Below the pieces are notes generated by a model. That model was not told the origin of the DNA and made no database searches. It worked only from the letters and a program-made list of their open reading frames with translations. A stretch of 64,000 nucleotides of DNA. Source: Indioceanicola profundi (lineage in GTDB: Bacteria > Pseudomonadota > Alphaproteobacteria > Azospirillales > Azospirillaceae). Shown piece after piece: positions 19,531-27,966 of this stretch (position 1 is its first letter; each line of letters begins with the position of its first letter). The stretch lies in NCBI RefSeq assembly GCF_003568845.1, contig NZ_CP030126.1, forward strand, positions 1,701,001 through 1,765,000. Direction: 5' to 3'. Made by a program: the position numbers and the translations under genes.

Positions 19531-19995
19531 ATGGCGACGTTTGAACTGGACGCTGAGTTCGTGCGCAAGATGGCGGAGCTCCTGACGGAGACCGGCCTGA
19601 CGGAGATCGAGTATTCCGAGGGCGAGAAGCGCATCCGCCTGACCAAGGCGGCAATCCACGCCGCGCCGGCGATGATGGCTGCTCCCATGATGGCCGCCCC
19701 CGCCGCGATGCCGGCGGCCGCTGCCCCGGCGGCAGCTCCGGCAGCATCCCCGGCCCAGCATCCGGGCGCGGTGAAGTCCCCGATGGTGGGCACCGCCTAT
19801 CATTCGCCGGAGCCGGGCGCCGCCCCGTTCGTGCGCGTCGGCGACAGCGTCAAGGCCGGTCAGACCATCCTGATCATCGAGGCCATGAAGGTGATGAACC
19901 CGATCAAGGCGCCGAAGGCCGGCACCATCACCCAGATCCTCGTCAACGACGCTCAGCCGGTCGAGTACGGCGAGCCTCTCATGATCATCGAGTAA
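19531..19995 (+). CDS. accB: Biotin carboxyl carrier protein of acetyl-CoA carboxylase
   Basis: Carries the biotin that accepts CO2 for malonyl-CoA synthesis. The 154 residues have an N-terminal acidic region, a flexible Ala/Pro/Met linker, and a biotinyl domain with the lysine motif IIEAMKVMNPIKAP. The gene is separated from accC by 6 bases and forms one operon with it. Confidence 0.97.
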   Translation: MATFELDAEFVRKMAELLTETGLTEIEYSEGEKRIRLTKAAIHAAPAMMAAPMMAAPAAMPAAAAPAAAPAASPAQHPGAVKSPMVGTAYHSPEPGAAPFVRVGDSVKAGQTILIIEAMKVMNPIKAPKAGTITQILVNDAQPVEYGEPLMIIE

Positions 19996-20001
19996 GGGCT
20001 G

Positions 20002-21357
20002 ATGCAGGACGGTCTGTTCGAAAAGGTCCTCATCGCCAATCGCGGTGAGATCGCGTTGCGCATCCACCGCGCCTGCCGCGAGATGGGCATCAAGACGGTT
20101 GCCGTGCACTCCACGGCCGACGCCGACGCCATGCATGTGCGCCTCGCGGATGAGAGCGTGTGCATCGGCCCGCCCTCTTCCAAGGAAAGCTATCTCAACA
20201 TCCCGGCGATCCTGTCGGCCGCGACCATCACGGGCGCCGACGCGATCCATCCCGGCATCGGCTTCATGTCGGAGAACGCCCAGTTCGCCGAGATGGTGAT
20301 CGAGCACGGCTTCGCCTGGATCGGCCCGACGCCGGAGCATATCCGGATCATGGGCGACAAGGTCACCGCAAAGAAGACCGTGATCGCCCATGGCCTGCCC
20401 TGCGTGCCCGGCTCCGACGGGCCGGTGAACTCGGTGGAGGAGGCCTTCGCCATAGGCGAGACGGCCGGCTACCCGATCCTGATCAAGGCGGCGGCCGGCG
20501 GCGGCGGCAAGGGCATGAAGGTGGCCTGGTCCAAGGATGAGCTGAAGGAGGCCTACCAGCTCGCCCGTGGCGAGGCGCGCGCCGCCTTCGGCAACGACCA
20601 GGTCTATATCGAGAAGTATCTGGCCAACCCGCGTCACATCGAAATCCAGCTCCTGGGCGACCATCACGGCAATGTGGTGCATTTCGGTGAGCGCGACTGC
20701 TCCCTCCAGCGTCGGCACCAGAAGGTCGTGGAAGAGGCTCCCTCCCCGGCGCTGAACGCGGAGGAGCGGGAGAAGATCGGCGCCCTGGCCGCCCGTACCG
20801 CGAAGCTGATCGGCTACCGCGGCGTCGGCACCATGGAGTTCCTGTACGAGGACGGGCAGTTCTTCTTCATCGAGATGAACACCCGCCTGCAGATCGAACA
20901 CACCATCACCGAGATGATCACCGGCGTCGATCTGGTGCGGGAGCAGATCCGCGTCGCCACCGGCGCGCCGCTGGGCATCACCCAGAAGGACATCAAGTTC
21001 AACGGCCACTCCATCGAGTGCCGCATCAATGCCGAGCATCCGGAGACCTTCGTTCCCTCCCCCGGCCAGGTGAAGCAGTACCATGCGCCGGGTGGTCTGG
21101 GCGTGCGGGTCGATTCCGCCCTATATGACGGCTACCGCGTGCCGTCGCACTATGACAGCATGATCGCCAAGCTGATCGTGCACGGGAATTCCCGGAACGA
21201 GTGCCTGATGCGGCTCCGCCGTGCGCTGGAGGAATTCGTGATCGAGGGCATCGACACCTCGATCCCGCTCCACCAGAAGATCATCTCCGAGCCCGACTTC
21301 ATCAATGGCGACTACGACATCCGCTGGCTCGAAGAGTGGATGAAGAAGAAGCTGTAG
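20002..21357 (+). CDS. accC: Biotin carboxylase subunit of acetyl-CoA carboxylase
   Basis: ATP-dependent carboxylation of biotin on AccB. The 451 residues include FEKVLIANRGEIALRIHRA, the ATP-grasp glycine loop LIKAAAGGGGKGMKVAW, ERDCSLQRRHQKVVEEAPS, FIEMNTRLQIEH and SIECRINAEHPETF. Just after the usual EH, the family's common PVTEM reads TITEM here, a mild change. The length is normal and accB is directly upstream. Confidence 0.97.
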   Translation: MQDGLFEKVLIANRGEIALRIHRACREMGIKTVAVHSTADADAMHVRLADESVCIGPPSSKESYLNIPAILSAATITGADAIHPGIGFMSENAQFAEMVIEHGFAWIGPTPEHIRIMGDKVTAKKTVIAHGLPCVPGSDGPVNSVEEAFAIGETAGYPILIKAAAGGGGKGMKVAWSKDELKEAYQLARGEARAAFGNDQVYIEKYLANPRHIEIQLLGDHHGNVVHFGERDCSLQRRHQKVVEEAPSPALNAEEREKIGALAARTAKLIGYRGVGTMEFLYEDGQFFFIEMNTRLQIEHTITEMITGVDLVREQIRVATGAPLGITQKDIKFNGHSIECRINAEHPETFVPSPGQVKQYHAPGGLGVRVDSALYDGYRVPSHYDSMIAKLIVHGNSRNECLMRLRRALEEFVIEGIDTSIPLHQKIISEPDFINGDYDIRWLEEWMKKKL

Positions 21358-21676
21358 CGGCAGCCCTTCCTGTAGGCTGCGGAGCGGGCCGCCGGACCTC
21401 GTGCCGCCCTGCTCCAGCCCGCAGGGCAGTGACAGGATTCCTAACACCTGCCATACTGGGCTCCGCCGGTCGGTGACCGGCGGGTCTTGGACATGGTGGA
21501 ACCGTCCCGGCTGCCGGGCTGCATTCCAGCCGCAACCGCTGCCGCCTGTGCCGCCGCATCACGGCAGGGGTGCGGTCCAGGGACGCCCACCCGGCGAATC
21601 TGTTGCGTTAGGTGCGTTAAGGGTCGCGTTAGGTGCGTTAAGGGCCACCTGCGGCACGCCTTGTCCTCCGCCTTCG
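21358..21676. other. Convergent intergenic region
   Basis: About 320 bases between accC (plus) and the YnjB-like gene (minus). It holds the short tandem repeat described separately. No gene with a ribosome site and no classic T-tailed terminator could be supported. Confidence 0.45.
21605..21644. repeat. Two tandem 19-bp repeats
   Basis: The 19-mer GCGTTAGGTGCGTTAAGGG occurs at 21605-21623 and again at 21626-21644, separated by TC. Each copy itself contains two GCGTTA hexamers. The function is unknown; it lies just past the stop of the YnjB-like gene. Confidence 0.8.
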
Positions 21677-22876
21677 CTAGTCGGCATAGCGCCGTTTCCA
21701 TTCCTCCTCGATACGCACCATCCAGCTTGGATGCGGCTCCGGCAGGGTCCGGGAAAGATCGCCCTCAGGGGGCATGGCGGGCGGCCTTTCCAGCCGGTCG
21801 AACAGCGCCCGCTGGTCCGGCGAAAGCTTGTCCATGTCCAGCACGGTCGGATCGCCCCAGAGCGCCGGGTCGGCCTTGCGGGCCTGGGCTTCCGGCGACA
21901 GCAGGAAATTCGCCACCACCAGCGCCCCCTCCTTGGCCGAGGAGTTGAAAGGGATGGCGACGAAGTGCGTATTCGCGATGGTGCCGCCCTCCAGCACATA
22001 GGCCCGCACCGACTCCGGAAGCAGCCCCAGCGACGCGGCACTCGCCGCCTCCGCCGGATTGAAGGCGAAGGCGATGTCCACCTCTCCGTCGTCTACAAGC
22101 TGCCGCATCCGCGGATAGTTCGGCGGGAAAGCCCGCCCGCCGCGCCAAAGGTGGGGATGCAGCCGGTCCAGATAGGCCCAGAGCGGGGCCGACGCGGTCT
22201 CGAACCCGGCATCCGTCACGGGTTCGGCGAACACGGACCGGTCGGGCGCAAGCTCCAGCAGCGCCTGCTTCAGGAAGGTGGAACCGGTGAAATCCGGCGG
22301 AGCCGGATAGGTGAAGCGTCCGGGATTCTCCGCCGCCCATTCCAGGATCGCCGGAATGCTGCGGGGCGGCCGCTCGACCGTTTCGCTATCGTAATAAAAG
22401 GTGAGCTGCGCCATGCCCCACGGGCTCTCATAGCCGTCCGTCGGCACGGTGAAGTCGACCAGCGTGGTCGGCTTCCCCTCCGTATCCACCAGGGCGAAGT
22501 TCGGCAGCAGATGGGTGAAGGGACCGTGCAGCAGCCCGTTCTCCTTCATGGCCGCGAAATTCTCGCCGTTCAGCCAGAGCAGATCCTGCTTGCCCCCGCT
22601 GGCGACTCCGGCCGCCTTCTCCGCCAGCACCGCGGTGACCGCATTGCCGGGATCGTCATCCTTCACATGATGCAGCTCGATCCCGTTCCGCTCCCGCAGG
22701 ATGGCGGCGGCCCAGGTGATGAAGGCGTTGACCTTCCCGTCCCCCGCCCAGGCCCGCCAGTAGACCGCCTGCCCCCGCGCCGCCGCCTCGATCTCGGCCC
22801 AGCTCCGCTGCTGCGCCTGCACAGGCGCCGCCAGCACGGCCAGCAGGGCGATCAGGGTGGCGGCCAGGCGGTGCAT
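21677..22876 (-). CDS. ABC transporter substrate-binding protein, YnjB-like
   Basis: Periplasmic binding protein of 399 residues. A Sec signal peptide (LAATLIALLAVLAAPVQAQQ) precedes a family-1 type fold with WAGDGKVNAFITWAA, DLLWLNGENFAAMKENGLLHGP, ESPWGMAQLTFYYD and AEAASAASLGLLPESV. These resemble the E. coli YnjB group. The ligand is unknown. The neighbouring upstream gene is a YnjF-like phosphatidyltransferase, and the E. coli ynj cluster has the same pairing, which supports the subfamily call. No permease or ATPase gene is adjacent, so either they are encoded elsewhere or the protein works in another way. Confidence 0.82.
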   Translation of the reverse strand: MHRLAATLIALLAVLAAPVQAQQRSWAEIEAAARGQAVYWRAWAGDGKVNAFITWAAAILRERNGIELHHVKDDDPGNAVTAVLAEKAAGVASGGKQDLLWLNGENFAAMKENGLLHGPFTHLLPNFALVDTEGKPTTLVDFTVPTDGYESPWGMAQLTFYYDSETVERPPRSIPAILEWAAENPGRFTYPAPPDFTGSTFLKQALLELAPDRSVFAEPVTDAGFETASAPLWAYLDRLHPHLWRGGRAFPPNYPRMRQLVDDGEVDIAFAFNPAEAASAASLGLLPESVRAYVLEGGTIANTHFVAIPFNSSAKEGALVVANFLLSPEAQARKADPALWGDPTVLDMDKLSPDQRALFDRLERPPAMPPEGDLSRTLPEPHPSWMVRIEEEWKRRYAD

Positions 22877-22883
22877 GGAAGTC

Positions 22884-23492
22884 CTACTCGTCGCGGAAGG
22901 TCAGCACGGCCTGGGCGATGCGGGAACCGGTGGTGATCCAGCACATGGCTGCGAACACGCCAGCCAGCCAGCCGAACAGGTCCGGCAGCAGACAGGCCAG
23001 CGCCAGGAAGATGATGGTCTCCGTCCCTTCCGCCAGCCCGCCCAGGTAATAGATGGCCTTGGCGCCCCGCTCGGCCGTGGTGATGCCGCGTTTGGCGGCG
23101 ATGATGGCGAAGGCCAGGAAGCTCGCCATGGTGCCGACGAAGCTGAAGACCAGCACGGCGGCATGCAGGGCGAATTCCGGCCTGCCGAAGGCGAAGGCCA
23201 CCGGCACGCCGGCATAGAACAGGAAGTCCAGCGTGATATCCAGATAGCCGCCCAGGTCGGTGGGGCCACGGGCGCGCGCAATTGCCCCGTCCAACCCGTC
23301 CGCCAGCCGGTTCAACCCGATGCAGAGCAGCGCCCAGCCATACATCTGGGCGGCGAGGAAGGGGAAGCTGGCCACTCCCACCGCAAAGCCCGCCAGCGTC
23401 ACGGCAGTGGCAGGCATGCCGAGCCGGCCCAGCCGCACTCCGGCACTGTTCAGGGGCGGATCGATCAACCGCCGCAGGCTCGCATCCAGCAT
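22884..23492 (-). CDS. CDP-alcohol phosphatidyltransferase family protein, YnjF-like
   Basis: Integral membrane protein of 202 residues with about five to six hydrophobic helices. The CDP-alcohol motif is present as DGAIAR...GGYLDITLD, with seven residues between AR and the following Gly instead of the usual eight. To my recollection this spacing is also that of E. coli YnjF. The conserved aspartates are intact, so catalytic transfer of a phosphatidyl or similar group is plausible. The acceptor alcohol is unknown. It lies 7 bases upstream of the YnjB-like gene. Confidence 0.85.
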   Translation of the reverse strand: MLDASLRRLIDPPLNSAGVRLGRLGMPATAVTLAGFAVGVASFPFLAAQMYGWALLCIGLNRLADGLDGAIARARGPTDLGGYLDITLDFLFYAGVPVAFAFGRPEFALHAAVLVFSFVGTMASFLAFAIIAAKRGITTAERGAKAIYYLGGLAEGTETIIFLALACLLPDLFGWLAGVFAAMCWITTGSRIAQAVLTFRDE

Positions 23493-23537
23493 GTGCCACC
23501 CGGGCTCGCTTCGGATGCCATCTCACCTGCACGCGCC

Positions 23538-23571
23538 CGCCCGCCTTGTCCAGCACCGAACAAGGCGGGCG
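23538..23571 (-). terminator. Strong hairpin between the GTPase and YnjF-like genes
   Basis: A perfect 12-bp inverted repeat (CGCCCGCCTTGT / ACAAGGCGGGCG) with a 10-base loop lies 12 bases past the GTPase stop. No T-run follows on either strand, so it may be a Rho-assisted end, an mRNA-stabilising hairpin or a processing site. Confidence 0.55.
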
Positions 23572-23582
23572 TGCCGCGGGGG

Positions 23583-25121
23583 TCAGCCCTGGGCCCCGGC
23601 CGTACGGCCGATATCCCGCTCCGGCTCCACAACCTCGACCGTCCGGGCCGCCTGGGGCGGTGCGGACTGGACCGGGACGGCGGGTGCATGGGCGACTTCC
23701 ACCGGTGGGGGTGCGAAGCCCGGTCCGGCGCCTTCCGAACCGGTGCCGGGACGGGCATAGCGGTCGTTCATGCGCCGGACCTCCGCCGCCACTTCCTCAT
23801 GGATACGGTCCAGCTTCCGGTCGGTGCCCTTCGACCAACCCACTGGCCGCTTGCGCAGGAACAGCGGGAAGCTGGTCGCGGCCAGGAAGGCGCGCCTCAT
23901 CTCCAGGGCGAAGGTGCCCCGGCGCTCCGGCAGCTCGCGGGCGATCCGCCGGGCCACCATCTTGCCGCCGATCCAGCGTGCCGCCAGCACCAGCAGGATC
24001 AGCAGGCCGGCAGTACCCCAGAACCAGGGGCTGTTCACGTCGATGTTCGCGAAGGGATCGCCGATGACCAGACCGGCGATAACGCCGGCCGCAACCAGGG
24101 CCAGGATGATGGCGCCCCAGGTGATGCGGCTGGTCGCCTTGCGCCAACGGCCAAGAGCGGCGGTCAGCCCGGGGATCACGTCCTCCCGCAGATCCTTGGT
24201 GATCGCCTCCAGGCTGTTCGCGACCCGGTAGCCGCGCACCGACGGCACCTCGTGGATGCGCTGGCGGATTTCACGGGTATCGCGCCGGCTGATCTCCTGC
24301 AGGCGGATCTGGATGTCGGAACCCGTGGAGGCGGCGGTGCTGTAGATCGAATAGAACCGGCCCCCGGTGATGCCGACGCTGGCCAGCGCCCGCTGCCAGG
24401 CGCCCACCACCTCCTCCAGATTGTCCTCGCGGGAGGTGGCGTCGATCTGGTTCAGCACGAACAGGAACTTGTTCGCATCCGCCCGGTCCTTGATGCGGGC
24501 GACCAGCTTCTCCAGCGTGTCCCGCATGACGCCCGGCTCCGGCTTGCGGGCATCGAAGACCACCAGCGTCAGGTCGGACAGGTCCAGGATATGGTCGATC
24601 AGACGCAGCGTGGCCGCCCTGTACTCGTCGCTGTCGAAGCCGGGGCTGTCCACCAGGATCATGCCCTTGAGCTGCTCCGACGGAACCGTCTTCAGGGCCA
24701 GGAAGCGGTTGACCATCTTGCCTTCGCCGGGGACGGCCTTCTCGATCTCGTCGCCCATGGCGTGGAACGGGAACCGGGGATCGACATCCAGCGCCGTTCC
24801 CGGCAGTTCCCGCAGCTCCGTCCCGTGGCAAAGCACGGTGAACTTGTCGTCCACCGCCTGATTGCCCGTCCGCTGGACCTTGAGGCCCAGAAGATCATTG
24901 ATCAGCGTGCTCTTCCCCGAGGAGTAGAGGCCGACCAGGGATACGACCGGCCACCAGCCGATCCGGTTGGTCAGCGTGTCCTCCGGATCGAGCAGCCGCA
25001 TCCGGTGGAGCACCTGGTCCATTCGACCATATGAATCGACCAGCCCAACCAGATCCGGATTCTCTTCTTGCAGATGCTTGCGCAGGTTATCGATCCTGCG
25101 CCGGATCATTGAACGTGCCAT
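23583..25121 (-). CDS. Dynamin-like membrane GTPase
   Basis: Large 512-residue GTPase. The G1 loop is GLYSSGKSTLINDLLG (about residues 64-79), followed by a switch with TVLCHGTELRELPG, G3 ILVDSPGFDSDEYRA and G4 FVLNQIDATSRE. The YSSGKST form is that of bacterial dynamin/EHD-like proteins. Two transmembrane helices follow (ITWGAIILALVAAGVIAGLVIG and WFWGTAGLLILLVLAARWIG), then a basic segment and a Pro/Ala-rich tail. It may remodel the inner membrane. It lies upstream of a phospholipid-synthesis-type gene, which suggests a link to membrane lipid metabolism, but that is inference. Confidence 0.85.
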   Translation of the reverse strand: MARSMIRRRIDNLRKHLQEENPDLVGLVDSYGRMDQVLHRMRLLDPEDTLTNRIGWWPVVSLVGLYSSGKSTLINDLLGLKVQRTGNQAVDDKFTVLCHGTELRELPGTALDVDPRFPFHAMGDEIEKAVPGEGKMVNRFLALKTVPSEQLKGMILVDSPGFDSDEYRAATLRLIDHILDLSDLTLVVFDARKPEPGVMRDTLEKLVARIKDRADANKFLFVLNQIDATSREDNLEEVVGAWQRALASVGITGGRFYSIYSTAASTGSDIQIRLQEISRRDTREIRQRIHEVPSVRGYRVANSLEAITKDLREDVIPGLTAALGRWRKATSRITWGAIILALVAAGVIAGLVIGDPFANIDVNSPWFWGTAGLLILLVLAARWIGGKMVARRIARELPERRGTFALEMRRAFLAATSFPLFLRKRPVGWSKGTDRKLDRIHEEVAAEVRRMNDRYARPGTGSEGAGPGFAPPPVEVAHAPAVPVQSAPPQAARTVEVVEPERDIGRTAGAQG

Positions 25122-25230
25122 GGGGCGTCCCTCTTTTTATGCGCGCGCAATGGGGGGAACACCGCAAAGCGGTGTCTTGTGCCATGCGCAAGAGAGAATG
25201 AGCCCATCCAGCCGAGGTGTCGAAGCTGCT

Positions 25231-25506
25231 TTAACCGAGAAGGTCCTGTACTTCCTTGTGACGGCGCATCCAGGCCGCGGCATAGCTGCATAGGGGAAAA
25301 ATGGTCAGCCCGTCACGGCGCGCGATGTCCGTGATGCCGCGCATCAGCCGGTCGGCAGCGCCGGTGCCGCGCAGTGGGATCGGCGCTTCCACATGCGAGA
25401 TACGGACGCTGTTGCCGCTTCGGCGGTAGTCGGCGAACGCGATCATTCCATCCTGCTCAAGCTCATACCGATCCTGCTCGGTATTGTCCCTGACGTCGCT
25501 CATCAT
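25231..25506 (-). CDS. Small GNAT-like N-acetyltransferase (YjdJ type)
   Basis: A 91-residue protein of the compact acetyltransferase group. It has FADYRRSGNSVRISHVEAPIP, then the CoA-binding loop PLRGTGAADRLMRGITDIARRDG, and ends with the pattern FPLCSYAAAWMRRHKE seen in this family. The target is unknown. The ATG at 25506 (or 25503) fits the family length; a longer upstream reading lacks support. Confidence 0.83.
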   Translation of the reverse strand: MMSDVRDNTEQDRYELEQDGMIAFADYRRSGNSVRISHVEAPIPLRGTGAADRLMRGITDIARRDGLTIFPLCSYAAAWMRRHKEVQDLLG

Positions 25507-25660
25507 CCACCTGTCCAGTTCATCAAGGGCGCATGGCGCCCACCGACCAACAGCTATATGGGCGATCTGCACCCGCCCCTCCTCCTCCGCAACATACCCG
25601 CCCGGCATCGGTTGCACCGGTCGCGTCCCGTAAGGCTGTGGACCGCAGGGGGACCGGGAA

Positions 25661-25885
25661 ATGAGGTGTGCCGCTGCAGCCCTGCTGACCGTTGTGCTCG
25701 CTGCTTGCAGCGGGCAGGACGCATCCGCGCCGGACAACGGTGAGCAGGAGTTTGAGGAGAGGATTGCCGAGGAATGCACATATGCCGGCCTTTCGACCGG
25801 GGAGTGCGCCGCCTTGATGCACTACTGCTTCAACGATATCGAGCGGTGCGAAATCCTGGGCAGACCCATCAGGCCGGAAGGTTGA
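25661..25885 (+). CDS. Small cysteine-containing lipoprotein
   Basis: 74 residues with a short lipoprotein signal MRCAAAALLTVVLAAC and a Cys-bearing mature part (EECTYAGLSTGECAALMHYCFNDIERC). Four cysteines after the lipidated one could form two disulfides. A GGGGGACCGGGAA ribosome region precedes the ATG. I recognise no family. Confidence 0.65.
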   Translation: MRCAAAALLTVVLAACSGQDASAPDNGEQEFEERIAEECTYAGLSTGECAALMHYCFNDIERCEILGRPIRPEG

Positions 25886-25926
25886 TTCTGGCCAGTATCC
25901 GACGCTATATCCCTAGTCTGACCGAA

Positions 25927-26106
25927 ATGCGGATGGGGCTTCTCATCGTCGGCGCGGCCGTTCTGGCTGCCGGCTGCAGCCAAGCACCATCCACGGTCCA
26001 GGACCGAACAGAAAACGCCGAGTCCGTTTCAGAAGCCCGCAATGAACATCTGGAAGATATCCGGGCCAAGCGCCGACGCCGGATGATCATGCGCCGGGGA
26101 CCGTAG
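25927..26106 (+). CDS. Small predicted lipoprotein
   Basis: 59 residues: MRMGLLIVGAAVLAAGC, a typical lipobox, then a short polar tail ending in the basic run KRRRRMIMRRGP. It follows another small lipoprotein by 41 bases. No ribosome site is clear, so the start and even the expression are uncertain. No family was recognised. Confidence 0.5.
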   Translation: MRMGLLIVGAAVLAAGCSQAPSTVQDRTENAESVSEARNEHLEDIRAKRRRRMIMRRGP

Positions 26107-26203
26107 CGGCCTCCGATGTGGATACCTGATTCTAATTCTGGGCAGATTATCTACTGGAACCGCTTTGCGGCTCGCCTGCTGAACTGGCAGGCTTTGAAAG
26201 GGA

Positions 26204-26278
<75 letters not shown>

Positions 26279-26449
26279 GATCCCTTGGGGTCGCTCCGGC
26301 TTTCGCCAGAGCCGCCGCGGGGCAGCGCCCCGTAGCGAGGCGGGCTTGTAGCACCCTGCTTCGGGGTTGGCAACCCTTCGATTTCCGGGACATGCGCTTT
26401 TTTTTGCCGGCCGCTTGGCGCGGTGGCATGCCGCCGTGTTATCCGCTAG

Positions 26450-27403
26450 ATGAAGCACATGGACCGCCCCTCCTTCAGCCCCCCGGACATCAGCGCGGGC
26501 CCAGGCTCCACAGCCGCTCCGGACCAGGATGCCGCGGACGGGGATGCCGTTTTCCACATCCGCAGGCCAGCGGTCCAGACCCTGCCCCTGGTACTGGCGT
26601 CGCCCCACAGCGGCCGGAACTATCCAATGGAGTTCCTGGCCTCATCCCGGCTGGACGCGTTGTCCCTCCGGCGGTCGGAGGACTGCTTCGTCGATGAGAT
26701 TTTCGCGCCCGCTGCCGATCTTGGCGCGCCGCTGATTTCCGCCCTGTTCCCGCGCGCCTATCTGGACCCGAACCGGGAGCCGTTCGAGTTGGACCCGGCC
26801 ATGTTCGACGGACCGGTACCGTCCTATGTGAACAGCCGAAGTGCGCGGGTGCAGGCCGGCCTTGGAACCATTGCCCGGATCGTCGCCAGTGGAGAGAATA
26901 TTTATGCTGGCAAGCTGCGCTTCCGTGACGCGTTGCGACGGGTGGAGCGCTGCTATTTTCCCTATCACGCCGCGTTGAGAGGCCTGATCGAGGAGACGCA
27001 GGCGCAGTTCGGCTACTGCATCCTGCTCGACTGCCATTCCATGCCGTCCATCGGACTGCCGCCCGAGATCGCCGCCGGGGGCAAACTCGACATGGTGCTG
27101 GGCGACTGTTATGGCAGTTCCTGCGTTCCGGCTGTGATCACGGCGGCGGAGATGGTGTTGCGGACACAGGGATACGGCGTCGGACGCAATGCCCCCTATG
27201 CCGGCGGCCATACCACGCGACATTATGGGCGCACCGCCGACGGAGTGCATGCATTGCAGATCGAGATCAATCGGGCGCTCTACATGGAAGAGCGGACGTT
27301 GGAGCGACGGCCCTTCATTTCCAGCCTTGCCCAACACATGGCGGAGCTGGTCACGGCCCTGGGCAGGCTGCAAGCCAGCGCCCTTTTGCCGACGCGACGG
27401 TGA
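26450..27403 (+). CDS. N-formylglutamate amidohydrolase family protein
   Basis: Zinc amidohydrolase family (PF05013) of 317 residues. Diagnostic pieces are LPLVLASPHSGRNYP near residue 50 with the first metal His, FPRAYLDPNREPFELD, CILLDCHSMPSIG, and the late VGRNAPYAGGHTTRHYG and HALQIEINRALYMEE. In some bacteria this enzyme ends histidine degradation, but no hut genes are nearby, so the substrate is unproven. An ATG at 26459 is an alternative start. The next gene overlaps it by 4 bases. Confidence 0.9.
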   Translation: MKHMDRPSFSPPDISAGPGSTAAPDQDAADGDAVFHIRRPAVQTLPLVLASPHSGRNYPMEFLASSRLDALSLRRSEDCFVDEIFAPAADLGAPLISALFPRAYLDPNREPFELDPAMFDGPVPSYVNSRSARVQAGLGTIARIVASGENIYAGKLRFRDALRRVERCYFPYHAALRGLIEETQAQFGYCILLDCHSMPSIGLPPEIAAGGKLDMVLGDCYGSSCVPAVITAAEMVLRTQGYGVGRNAPYAGGHTTRHYGRTADGVHALQIEINRALYMEERTLERRPFISSLAQHMAELVTALGRLQASALLPTRR

Positions 27404-27966
27404 ACCACATGGATGAGGCGCCCTCCGTAACGCTGAAACGTCCCATTCTGACTCTGAGGGATGCCGGGCCGGACGATTCGGCTGCAATCGCTGCCATCTA
27501 CGGGCCGGAGGTCCTGGCCGGCACAGCCAGTTACGAGTTTGCCGCCCCCGATCCGACGGAGATGCGCCGACGTTTGACGGAGGTTCAGGCCGCTGGCCTG
27601 CCGTGGCTCGTGGCTGAACATGATGGACGGGTCGCAGGCTACGCCTATGCCAGCCCCTTCCGAACCCGACCCGCCTACAGGCATACAGTGGAAAATTCCG
27701 TCTATGTCGCCGAGTGGGCGCGGGGCCGGAGCGTCGCGTCGATGCTGATGGGTGAACTGATCAGCCGGTGTACGGCTCTCGGCCATCGCCGGATGGTGGC
27801 GGTGATCGGCGACCGCCGTAATGTAGCGAGCATCGCCCTGCACCGTCGGCACGGCTTTCTGGAGGTCGGCGCCATTCCTGGAGCCGGGGCCAAGTTCGGC
27901 GGCTGGCTGGACTTGATGATCATGCAGCGCCCGCTCGGCGATGGCAGCGACTTGCCTCCGCCGTGA
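27400..27966 (+). CDS. GNAT acetyltransferase, phosphinothricin-acetyltransferase-like
   Basis: 188-residue acetyltransferase of the Pat/YwnH group. Motifs are LRDAGPDDSAAIAAIYGPEVLAG, GRVAGYAYASPFRTRPAYR, ENSVYVAEWARGRSVASMLM with the CoA loop, and ALHRRHGFLEVGAIPGAGAKFG. Members acetylate amino-acid-like amines such as methionine sulfone. The start may be the GTG at 27400 (4-base overlap with the upstream gene) or the ATG at 27409. It is probably co-transcribed with the amidohydrolase. Confidence 0.87.
   Translation: MNHMDEAPSVTLKRPILTLRDAGPDDSAAIAAIYGPEVLAGTASYEFAAPDPTEMRRRLTEVQAAGLPWLVAEHDGRVAGYAYASPFRTRPAYRHTVENSVYVAEWARGRSVASMLMGELISRCTALGHRRMVAVIGDRRNVASIALHRRHGFLEVGAIPGAGAKFGGWLDLMIMQRPLGDGSDLPPP

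Noticed and set aside
26393..26410. T-run near 26397 as a terminator
   Set aside because: No hairpin precedes it on the plus strand, and the tRNA is transcribed in the other direction.
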